Shown here: positions 1-5,313 of the stretch, in pieces
Position numbering within the stretch: the stretch's first letter is position 1
Layout: every line of letters starts with the position of its first letter
Assembly: GCA_964487195.1 (NCBI GenBank)
Contig: CAZAPV010000050.1
Location: 1 to 5,313 of the forward strand
Reading direction: 5' to 3'
DNA: 5,313 nt
Source of the DNA: CAZAPV01 sp964487195
Lineage (GTDB): Bacteria; Patescibacteriota; Patescibacteriia; SG8-24
Translations under genes and position numbers: made by a program
The notes under the pieces: model-generated
Told to the model about the DNA's origin: nothing
Databases searched by the model: none
The model's input: the letters and a program-made list of their open reading frames with translations, nothing else

Positions 1-1
1 G

Positions 2-55
2 TACCCCAGCATAGCCGAAAAAACGTTGATTGTCAAAATGGTCGAAAGGCGTTAA
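2..55 (+). CDS. C-terminal tail of an upstream gene, possibly rsmG (partial)
   Basis: Reading from base 2, an open frame encodes YPSIAEKTLIVKMVERR and stops at TAA 53-55, 12 nt before the parA start. This frame gives a plausible protein tail: a hydrophobic beta-strand-like TLIVKMV followed by a basic end. Frame 1 is also open, to TGA 58-60, but reads less naturally, and frame 3 closes within the first 14 bases. In many bacteria the gene before parA-parB is rsmG (gidB), the 16S rRNA m7G methyltransferase, whose C-terminus often ends in a similar strand plus basic residues. The identity is inferred from gene order, since 17 residues are too few to show a family. The short gap suggests co-transcription with parA. 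Confidence 0.4.
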   Translation, partial: YPSIAEKTLIVKMVERR

Positions 56-58
56 AGT

Positions 59-63
59 GAGGA
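59..63 (+). promoter_or_regulatory. Shine-Dalgarno site of parA
   Basis: GAGGA lies 4 nt before the ATG at 68 and fixes that start. A weak promoter-like pair, TTGTCA (30-35) and TAAAGT (53-58) with 17-nt spacing, overlaps this region. It would give an almost leaderless transcript, so read-through from the upstream gene is at least as likely. Confidence 0.5.
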
Positions 64-67
64 CGTT

Positions 68-838
68 ATGGCGTCCATCATCGCCGTCGTCAACCAAAAA
101 GGGGGAGTCGGCAAGACTACGACCGCCGTGAACCTCGGATCGTACCTCGCGGCGCGCGGCAAGTTCGTGTTGCTCGTGGATCTCGATCCGCAGGCGAACG
201 CAACCGCCGGCCTCGGGATCGACCACCGCGCGCTCGAACGCGGAGTGTACGAGGGGATCATCGGTACGGCGGGATTCCGGGACGTCGTCATCCCGACGTC
301 GGTCGAAGGATTGAAGATCGCGCCCGCGACCGCCGCGCTTGCCGGCGCAGCGGTGGAATTGGTCGACATGGAACGCCGCGAATTCCGTCTTGCCGATGCG
401 CTGCTCGAAGTGCGCAACGATTACGATTACGTTCTGATCGACTGCCCGCCGTCGCTCGGGCTGCTCACGATCAACGGCCTCGCCGCCGCCGAGCGCGTGC
501 TGATCCCGGTACAGGCGGAGTACTACGCGCTCGAAGGGTTGAGCCAGCTGCTCGGCACCGTCGAACTGGTGCGGAGCAGTCTGCGGCCGGACCTCGAAGT
601 GATGGGCGCGGTGCTCACGATGTTCGATGGCCGCAACCGGCTCTCCGCCGACGTGATGGGCGAACTGCAGAAATTTTTTCCGAAAAGAATTTTCCGTTCG
701 GTGATCCCGCGCAACGTCCGCCTCGCCGAGGCGCCGAGCTACGGCAAACCGATCACGCACTATGACCCCTGGTCCAAAGGCGCAAAAGCATACGAAGAGC
801 TCGCCAAAGAGATCATCGACCTCGAACCCGCGATCTGA
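68..838 (+). CDS. parA: ParA/Soj chromosome-partitioning ATPase
   Basis: This 256-residue cytoplasmic ATPase is of the ParA/MinD (deviant Walker A) class. In chromosome segregation it dimerises on ATP, binds the nucleoid non-specifically, and is stimulated by ParB bound at parS. The deviant Walker A KGGVGKTT is at residues 11-18, with signature Lys11 and catalytic-loop Lys16. The A' motif LLVDLDPQAN is at 35-44 (Asp38, Asp40) and Walker B YVLIDCPPS at 121-129 (Asp125). The C-terminal family motif IPRNVRLAEAPSYGKPI is at 213-229. The N-terminus begins four residues before the first beta strand, as in short chromosomal Soj proteins, with no extra DNA-binding domain of the plasmid type. A GAGGA site supports the ATG. 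Only one base separates its TGA from the parB ATG, so the pair is almost certainly translationally coupled. All key residues are present. Confidence 0.97.
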   Translation: MASIIAVVNQKGGVGKTTTAVNLGSYLAARGKFVLLVDLDPQANATAGLGIDHRALERGVYEGIIGTAGFRDVVIPTSVEGLKIAPATAALAGAAVELVDMERREFRLADALLEVRNDYDYVLIDCPPSLGLLTINGLAAAERVLIPVQAEYYALEGLSQLLGTVELVRSSLRPDLEVMGAVLTMFDGRNRLSADVMGELQKFFPKRIFRSVIPRNVRLAEAPSYGKPITHYDPWSKGAKAYEELAKEIIDLEPAI

Positions 839-839
839 T

Positions 840-1709
840 ATGCCGGAACCGAAGAAATTCGCCGGCCTCGGCCGCGGGCTCGGCGCGCTCATCCCGCAGA
901 AACCGACCGCGCCGCCAACGTCGGAAGCGCGTCCAGTCGGTGCCGTTGCTTCGAACGTCGGCGTCCTCCACGTCCCGGTTTCTTCGATCGTCGCCAATCC
1001 CGAACAGCCGCGCGCGGTGTTCCGGCACAGCGAACTGGAAGACCTGATGCACTCGATCCGCGAGCACGGCATTCTCCAGCCGATCACCGTGTCGATGGTC
1101 GGCCCCGGACGATACGAGATCATCGCCGGCGAACGTCGTTTCCGCGCGGCGAAAATGCTCGGAATGCCGACCGTGCCGGTGATCGTCCGCGCCGCGGATT
1201 CGCATCACAAATTGCTGCTCGCGCTCATTGAAAACATCCAGCGCGAAGACCTGAATCCGCTCGAAGAGGCGCGCGGCTACAGCCGGCTTGCCGCGGAGTT
1301 CGGGCTGACGCAGGATCAGATTTCCCAGAAAGTGGGGAAGGCGCGGTCGACCGTCGCGAACATGATGCGACTGCTCGACCTGCCGCAAGAGATCCAGGAC
1401 GCGATCGCCGCGGGCGCCGTCCCTGCCGGCAGCGCGCGGGCGATGTTGAGCCTGCCGGACGCCGAAAGCCAGATCGGATTTTACCGCAAATTGATCGCCG
1501 GAAGAATGTCGACCCGCGACGTGGAAGCCGGGGTACGTAGCGCGGGCGGACGCGGTAAAAAAGACCCTGCGGTGCTCGCCGCCGAAGAGCAGCTTCGGAA
1601 TTCGCTCGGTACCCGCGTCGAGATCAAGAAACGCAACGGAAAGGGAGCGATCGTCATTTCGTTCTACGCGGACGAAGAGTACGAGGCGTTGGTGCGGAAA
1701 ATGCTGTAA
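840..1709 (+). CDS. parB: ParB/Spo0J chromosome-partitioning CTPase and parS-binding protein
   Basis: This 289-residue protein loads on parS, slides as a CTP-dependent clamp and activates ParA. The N-terminal GLGRGLGALIP (residues 9-19) is the typical basic ParA-stimulating peptide. It is followed by a linker rich in Pro, Ala and Thr to about residue 40. The ParB/Srx nucleotide-binding domain spans about 43-135, with GILQPI (77-82), the CTP-binding GERRFRAAK (97-105) and ENIQREDLNP (131-140). The helix-turn-helix KorB-like domain follows, with LTQDQISQKVGKARSTVANM at 156-175. The C-terminus (about 245-289) fits the dimerisation domain. I chose the ATG at 840, directly after the parA TGA, because the family N-terminal motif begins there. 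The frame stays open upstream to an ATG at 762, but that part overlaps parA and is unlike ParB. No strong ribosome-binding site precedes it, which is consistent with coupling to parA. No parS-like 16-mer was seen in the window. Confidence 0.96.
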   Translation: MPEPKKFAGLGRGLGALIPQKPTAPPTSEARPVGAVASNVGVLHVPVSSIVANPEQPRAVFRHSELEDLMHSIREHGILQPITVSMVGPGRYEIIAGERRFRAAKMLGMPTVPVIVRAADSHHKLLLALIENIQREDLNPLEEARGYSRLAAEFGLTQDQISQKVGKARSTVANMMRLLDLPQEIQDAIAAGAVPAGSARAMLSLPDAESQIGFYRKLIAGRMSTRDVEAGVRSAGGRGKKDPAVLAAEEQLRNSLGTRVEIKKRNGKGAIVISFYADEEYEALVRKML

Positions 1710-1717
1710 GACGATTT

Positions 1718-3202
1718 TTATTTCTTCCCGCCGAGCACCTTCATCCAATTCGTGAGTTTCGATTTCGTGAGTGAGCGGATATGCGACCGCGCGTGGCTCG
1801 TCTTCACGAACGTGAGCCAGTCGGCGTTCGGCCCCTTCCGGTTCTTGTCGACGATGATCTCGCAGAAGTCGCCGGAGGATAGTTTTGAATCCAGACTGAC
1901 GATCTCGTCATTGACGCGCGCGCCGACGCAGGTGTTGCCGATTTCGGAATGGATGGCGAACGCGAAGTCTACCGGCGTCGCGCCTTCGGGAAGGTCGATG
2001 ACGTCGCCTTTCGGTGTGAATACGAAGATGCGATTCTGGAAGACGTCGATCTTCAGCGTCTCAAGCGACTCGAGATAGCTCGTCCGGTCCATGTCCTGCT
2101 GCCGTTCGGCGAGCTCCTTCACCCAATCGAGCTGCGTGCCGGCGACCGGCGTCGCGCGCTTTCCCTTTTCATCGTAATGCCAGTGCGCCGCGATGCCGAG
2201 CTCCGCTTCCTCGTGCATCTCTTTGGTGCGGATCTGGAACTCCACGATTTCGCCGTCCTCGCAGAACACCGTGGTGTGCAGCGACTGGTAGCCGTTCGGT
2301 TTCGGCTGCGAGATGTAATCCTTGATGCGTCCTTTGAGCGGTTTCCAGCGCTGGTGGATGATGCCGAGCGCGGCGTAGCAGTCCGCGACGTTCTCGACGA
2401 GCACGCGCAGCGCGATCAGATCGTGGATCTGGACGATGTCGCGCTCCCGTTTGAGCAGCTTCTGGTACAGGCTATACAGGTGTTTCATCCGTCCCTGGAT
2501 CGAGATGCAATGGACGTTCGCTTTTTTGAGGTCGTCCTCGACGAGCGCTCTGACGCGGTCGATGTAATTCTTTTTGACTTTGATCGTGGTGTCGGCGAGC
2601 GATTTCACCCACTCGTACTCTTTCGGTTTCGCGTATTTGAATGCCAGATCTTCAAGATGCGTGCGCATCTCGTTCATGCCGAGCCGGTTGGCGATCGGCG
2701 CGTAGATTTCGAGCGACTCGAGCGCGATGCGCAGCCGTTTGATCTGCGGGAGCGAATCGAGTGTTTCGAGGTTGTGGATGCGATCAGCGAATTTTATCAG
2801 GATGACGCGGACGTCGGACGCCATCGCCACGAACATCTTGCGGAGATTCTCGATGTACCGTTCGATCCCGCGGTATTTGATCTTGCCGAGCTTCGTGATG
2901 CCGCCGACCATCGAGGCGATGTCGTCGCCAAAGTTTTTCCGGATATCATCGAGCGTCACCTTCGTGTCCTCGGGGACGTCGTGCAGCAAACAGGCGATGA
3001 TGATCGGGATCGGCAGGCGCATCCCGGCGAGGATCTCCGCCGCTTTCACCGGATGGACGATGTACGGCTCGCCGGACGCGCGCAGCTGGCCGGCGTGCGC
3101 CTTATCCGCGAATTCGAACGCCAGCCGTACCATGTCGAGGTCGGCGTCGGGCGCATACGCGCGGATTTTTTGGAGTAGCGGATCGATAGAAACGGCCGGC
3201 AT
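1718..3202 (-). CDS. rel: Bifunctional-type RelA/SpoT (p)ppGpp synthetase/hydrolase lacking the C-terminal ACT region
   Basis: This 494-residue cytoplasmic enzyme of the RSH family makes (p)ppGpp from ATP and GTP/GDP and probably also degrades it. The HD hydrolase domain looks intact: His50 (YIVHP), His74-Asp75 in HDVPEDT (74-80), and Asp140 in FADRIHNL match the known metal ligands. The synthetase domain carries GRMKHLYSLYQK (237-248), Asp261 in HDLIALR, RIKD (292-295), PNGYQSLH (302-309, guanine-stacking Tyr305) and EFQIRT (321-326). RIKD fits the RXKD form linked to bifunctional enzymes, as opposed to EXDD of monofunctional RelA. A TGS domain spans about 385-450. The protein ends soon after DWLTFVKTSHARSHIR (461-476). 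Long RSH proteins usually reach 700 or more residues with helical, zinc-finger and ACT/RRM domains, which are absent here. The stop looks natural, since Gly-Gly-Lys-Lys follows a helical segment, and truncated RSHs occur in reduced genomes. A GGAAG site lies 6 nt before the ATG. Confidence 0.95.
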   Translation of the reverse strand: MPAVSIDPLLQKIRAYAPDADLDMVRLAFEFADKAHAGQLRASGEPYIVHPVKAAEILAGMRLPIPIIIACLLHDVPEDTKVTLDDIRKNFGDDIASMVGGITKLGKIKYRGIERYIENLRKMFVAMASDVRVILIKFADRIHNLETLDSLPQIKRLRIALESLEIYAPIANRLGMNEMRTHLEDLAFKYAKPKEYEWVKSLADTTIKVKKNYIDRVRALVEDDLKKANVHCISIQGRMKHLYSLYQKLLKRERDIVQIHDLIALRVLVENVADCYAALGIIHQRWKPLKGRIKDYISQPKPNGYQSLHTTVFCEDGEIVEFQIRTKEMHEEAELGIAAHWHYDEKGKRATPVAGTQLDWVKELAERQQDMDRTSYLESLETLKIDVFQNRIFVFTPKGDVIDLPEGATPVDFAFAIHSEIGNTCVGARVNDEIVSLDSKLSSGDFCEIIVDKNRKGPNADWLTFVKTSHARSHIRSLTKSKLTNWMKVLGGKK

Positions 3203-3222
3203 AGGGGACTTCCAACCTTTCC

Positions 3223-3251
3223 ATCATACCTTATCTTTGTAAAGGCCTTTA
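3223..3251 (-). promoter_or_regulatory. Possible relA promoter with a 12-bp palindrome over the -35 region
   Basis: On the minus strand a TATGAT (3223-3228) resembles a -10 box about 20 nt before the relA ATG. With 17-nt spacing the -35 position (3246-3251) reads TAAAGG, a poor match to consensus. The -35 position overlaps a perfect 12-bp palindrome, TAAAGGCCTTTA (3240-3251), which could be an operator or may be chance. The site is read from sequence only. The promoter call is weak because the -35 is poor. Confidence 0.28.
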
Positions 3252-3351
3252 ATTGCATCCGCGTCGGATCCTGTCGCGATTGCCACTCCATGGGTGCTCG
3301 GCGTGCGTACATGGATACGCGGTCAAACGATGATGCACGACTTAACTTATT

Positions 3352-3378
3352 GTCATTCCCGCGAAGGCGGGAATCCAG
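3352..3378. repeat. REP/dRS3-like inverted repeat, single copy in this window
   Basis: The core ATTCCCGCGAAGGCGGGAAT (3355-3374) is a perfect 8-bp stem (3355-3362 with 3367-3374) around the tetraloop GAAG. It is flanked by GTC on the left and CCAG on the right. It fits the pattern ATTCCC-N8-GGGAAT of the Neisseria dRS3 repeat. It also closely resembles the dispersed REP-type sequence of the GTCATTCCCGC...GCGGGAATCCAG form seen in many bacterial genomes. It lies 19 nt beyond the stop of the membrane-protein gene (3398-3955), in the spacer before relA. In the direction of that transcript no run of T follows, so it is not a standard intrinsic terminator, though it may protect a 3' end. Only one copy is present, so its dispersed nature rests on the match to known patterns. 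Confidence 0.7.
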
Positions 3379-3397
3379 GGGAATCGGCCGTCGGCGG

Positions 3398-3955
3398 TTA
3401 CTGTTTTCTTAACGATTGAATGATATTTTTAAAATCTTCCCGATCTATGCGCTGAGGCAATGGACCAAAACCAGGATCGTGATAGAGGATCCTGGTTGGA
3501 AAGGGTGTAGTGAACAAATAGGCATCATTATCGATGAAGACATAATATCTATCCTGCTCCGACCCGAACGTGTCGCTGCAAGGTATGAGCTGCTTGCCTG
3601 CGTTTGCCCTCTCATCAAGGCTTTCGACATATTCATTTGAATTGAAGCACTCCTCGTACGTGACTCGAATATAGGAAATGCCATGGGCATTGGTCACGCG
3701 TGTTCTGCTGTAAATGTAGGGTACATAAGAATGCTGCCCTTCTTTCGCCATCATTTCCACGTCAGATGGCGATGCTTTTGACACGACGAGGGAGAAATCC
3801 TTGTTCGCTAAAACACTAAGAGGTATATCGTAATAAAGCTGCGTCAGTGGATCCCGTTTGGCGATTTTAAATTCATGGAAAACAAACTTAACTAAAACGG
3901 GGATGGCGACGAGTGCAATCACGATTAAAAATATGATTTTAATTTTTTTCTTCAT
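3398..3955 (-). CDS. Unrecognised small membrane-anchored protein
   Basis: The gene encodes 185 residues of no family that I recognise. A basic start (KKKIK) and a hydrophobic stretch at about residues 7-27 look like an uncleaved signal anchor, leaving about 155 residues outside the membrane. I see no lipobox. The outer part is mixed alpha/beta in character, rich in Tyr (for example RYYVF 136-140, SYIRVTY 94-100). It has just two cysteines, Cys103 and Cys126, which could form a disulfide if exported. A Pro/Gly-rich segment (PGFGPLPQR, 161-169) precedes a short terminal helix. The ATG lies 3 nt after the topA stop with only weak purine-rich sequence before it, so translation probably depends on topA. 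GC over 3421-3960 hand-counts at 232/540 (43%), clearly below its neighbours, which suggests recent acquisition or relaxed constraint. The frame is intact and starts with a coherent membrane anchor, so I take it as a real gene of unknown function. Confidence 0.75.
   Translation of the reverse strand: MKKKIKIIFLIVIALVAIPVLVKFVFHEFKIAKRDPLTQLYYDIPLSVLANKDFSLVVSKASPSDVEMMAKEGQHSYVPYIYSRTRVTNAHGISYIRVTYEECFNSNEYVESLDERANAGKQLIPCSDTFGSEQDRYYVFIDNDAYLFTTPFPTRILYHDPGFGPLPQRIDREDFKNIIQSLRKQ
3469..3497. repeat. Perfect 10-bp inverted repeat inside the membrane-protein gene
   Basis: AACCAGGATC (3469-3478) and GATCCTGGTT (3488-3497) are exact inverted copies around a 9-nt loop. It lies in codons for residues near 153-162 of the protein encoded at 3398-3955. 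In the mRNA sense the second arm is followed by TTGG, giving GGTTTTGG, too short a T run for a convincing terminator. It may be a folded mRNA element or chance. Confidence 0.5.
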
Positions 3956-3958
3956 GAC

Positions 3959-5313
3959 TTATTCTTTTTGGACGTTCTTTTCGTACCCGCACTCCTTGTT
4001 CGAGCAGCGGACGGTGTCGGCTTTGGCGAAGACGAGCAGGGATTTGCACTTCGGGCACAGTTCGCCGGTCGGCTTGGACCACAGCGCGAATTCGCAGTCC
4101 GGATAGCGCGAGCAGGCGAAGAAGATCTTTCCTTTGCGCGTTTTTTTCTCGATGATGTCGCCCTCTTTGCACGACGGGCATTTCACGCCGGTCTTTTTCT
4201 GGATCGATTTGATCGTCTTGCATTCGGGGTAGCGCGAACAGCTTAAGAACGGGCCGAACCTGCCGCGTTTCACCATCATTGGCGCGCCGCATTTCGGGCA
4301 TTTTTCGTCCGCGACCTCGGACGGCATCTCCGGTTCGCTGCCGGGAACGGGCTTGGTGTTGCGGCACTCCGGCCAGCCGGTGCAGGCGAGGAATTTGCCG
4401 AACCGCCCCATCTTGATCACCATCGGCTTGCCGCATTTGTCGCAGACGACGTCGGTCTCTTCGGTGAGCGATTCCTTGGTGACCTCCTTTTCCTTCACCT
4501 TGAGGTTTTTCTTGAACGGTCCGTAGAACGCGCGGATCACCGGCACCCACTCCTTTTTGCCTTCGGCGATTTCGTCGAGGTCGTCTTCCATGCTCGCGGT
4601 GAAGCCGTAGTCGACGATTTCAGGAAAATGCGCGACGAGCAGGTCGTTCACGTGGAGCGCGAGCGCGGTCGGCTTCAGTTTGCGGCCGTCTTTTTCGACG
4701 TAGCCGCGGTCCACGACCGTGCTAAGGGTCGGCGCGTAGGTGGAAGGGCGGCCGATCCCGTTTTCTTCGAGCGTTTTGACGATCGTCGCTTCGGTGTAGC
4801 GCGGCGGCGGCTCGGTGAAGTGCTGCTTCGGCTCCACGGAATCGGCGGCGAGCCGTTCGTTCTCCGCGAGTTCGGGGAGCAGCGTCTCTTTGGTGTCGGT
4901 TTCGTAGATTTCGAGGAATCCTTTCTTTACGATCGTCGAACCGGTCGCGCGGAAACCGTAGGCCGACATGCCCTTCTTCGTTGCATCGACGTTCACGCCG
5001 ACGGTGAGCAACTCCGCGTCGTTCATCTGGGACGCGACGGCGCGGCGCCAGATCAGGTCGTACAGTTTCCACTGGCGGTCATCGAGGTGGCTCGATACAT
5101 GGTCGGGATGATACGCGGCGGTGGTCGGGCGGATCGCTTCGTGCGCTTCCTGCGCCCCTTTCGCTTTCGTTTTGTACCGGCGCGGTTCGTCCGGGAGCGC
5201 GGCCGGGAGATTTTTTTTGAGATAATCGCGCGCCTCCGCGATGAATTTTTCGGACAGATTCACCGAGTCGGTGCGCATGTACGTGATGAGACCGGTGGAA
5301 CCCGCCTCGCCGA
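3959..5313 (-). CDS. topA: DNA topoisomerase I (type IA), C-terminal part with four zinc ribbons; 5' end beyond the window
   Basis: TopA relaxes negatively supercoiled DNA by single-strand passage, using a 5'-phosphotyrosyl link. The visible 450 residues begin GEAGSTGLITYMRTDS, so the catalytic tyrosine (E. coli Tyr319 equivalent) is codon 5279-5281. The Toprim domain lies outside the window. Counting from the Met at 5278, AHEAIRPT is at 45-52, EENGIGRPSTYA at 171-182, and the conserved VDYGFTASMEDDLDEIAEG at 222-240. Four Cys4 zinc ribbons follow: Cys279/282/299/305 (4364-4444), 327/330/347/353 (4220-4300), 367/370/389/395 (4094-4180) and 408/411/425/430 (3989-4057). These are typical C-terminal DNA-binding modules of the family. 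The first three share the motif C-x2-C...C-x5-C with aromatic Trp/Tyr-Pro before the last Cys. The TAA is followed 3 nt later by the ATG of the membrane-protein gene, indicating one transcript. The promoter is not in the window. By comparison with E. coli spacing, the complete protein should be about 750-780 residues. Confidence 0.97.
   Translation of the reverse strand, partial: GEAGSTGLITYMRTDSVNLSEKFIAEARDYLKKNLPAALPDEPRRYKTKAKGAQEAHEAIRPTTAAYHPDHVSSHLDDRQWKLYDLIWRRAVASQMNDAELLTVGVNVDATKKGMSAYGFRATGSTIVKKGFLEIYETDTKETLLPELAENERLAADSVEPKQHFTEPPPRYTEATIVKTLEENGIGRPSTYAPTLSTVVDRGYVEKDGRKLKPTALALHVNDLLVAHFPEIVDYGFTASMEDDLDEIAEGKKEWVPVIRAFYGPFKKNLKVKEKEVTKESLTEETDVVCDKCGKPMVIKMGRFGKFLACTGWPECRNTKPVPGSEPEMPSEVADEKCPKCGAPMMVKRGRFGPFLSCSRYPECKTIKSIQKKTGVKCPSCKEGDIIEKKTRKGKIFFACSRYPDCEFALWSKPTGELCPKCKSLLVFAKADTVRCSNKECGYEKNVQKE

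Noticed and set aside
813..1748. A 311-codon open frame on the minus strand opposite parB
   Set aside because: It is rich in Arg and His, has no domain and lies fully across a confident parB, so it is a compositional shadow.
1804..1815. Inverted repeat TCACG-AA-CGTGA considered as a parS site
   Set aside because: It lacks the TGTT...AACA outer arms of parS, and the bases encode the conserved FVKTS segment of Rel, which explains them.
1949..3178. A 409-codon open frame on the + strand opposite rel
   Set aside because: It is wholly antisense to a gene with clear HD, synthetase and TGS motifs. The product is a low-complexity run rich in Arg, Asp, Val and Leu with no motif, as expected from the reverse frame of a GC-rich gene.
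3257..3320. Short inverted repeats ATCCG-CGT-CGGAT (3257-3269) and GCGTA-N6-TACGC (3305-3320), considered as terminators or an RNA gene
   Set aside because: The stems are only five base pairs with no T run, and no tRNA or riboswitch-like architecture can be traced in the spacer.
3677..3691. Small palindrome AATGCC-ATG-GGCATT
   Set aside because: It has only a six-base stem with a three-base loop inside a coding region, and nothing nearby suggests a function.
3939..4550. A 203-codon minus-strand frame overlapping the 3' part of topA
   Set aside because: It lies in another frame of the zinc-ribbon region, is rich in Arg, Gln and Gly, and shows no motif. The topA frame has perfect zinc ligands.

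Overview
The window reads as part of a bacterial chromosome with moderately high GC (sampled gene rows hand-count at 55-72%) and the standard stop codons, UGA included. It carries a compact set of housekeeping genes. My best guess for the host is a Patescibacteria/CPR-type bacterium: the stringent-response enzyme is short with no ACT domain, intergenic gaps are very small, and the chromosomal parAB and topA genes are of generic bacterial type. This is inference. No rRNA or other phylogenetic marker is present, so another phylum is possible.

Layout. On the + strand, the last codons of an upstream gene (about 2-55, possibly rsmG) are followed by parA (68-838) and parB (840-1709). Together these look like the 3' part of a classical rsmG-parA-parB chromosome-segregation operon. 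parB converges with a minus-strand RelA/SpoT-type (p)ppGpp enzyme (1718-3202), leaving only 8 bp between the two stop codons. A 195-bp spacer (3203-3397) lies upstream of relA. It holds a possible relA promoter, a perfect 12-bp palindrome, and a REP/dRS3-like 20-bp inverted repeat. Next on the minus strand is an unrecognised AT-richer gene for a small N-terminally anchored membrane protein (3398-3955). It starts 3 nt after the stop of topA (3959 to the window edge), which is cut at its 5' end just upstream of the catalytic tyrosine.

How the genes fit together. ParA and ParB segregate the chromosome, TopA relaxes negative supercoils, and the Rel enzyme ties growth to nutrient state, so most of the window is ordinary cell-cycle and DNA-maintenance biology. 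The membrane protein does not fit this pattern. Its base composition is clearly lower in GC (about 43% over 3421-3960), it has no recognisable family, and it sits between topA and a repeat of mobile type.

I found no convincing undescribed system. The observations most worth checking are the low-GC membrane protein coupled to topA, the dRS3/REP-like repeat next to it, the truncated Rel, and the palindrome in front of relA.
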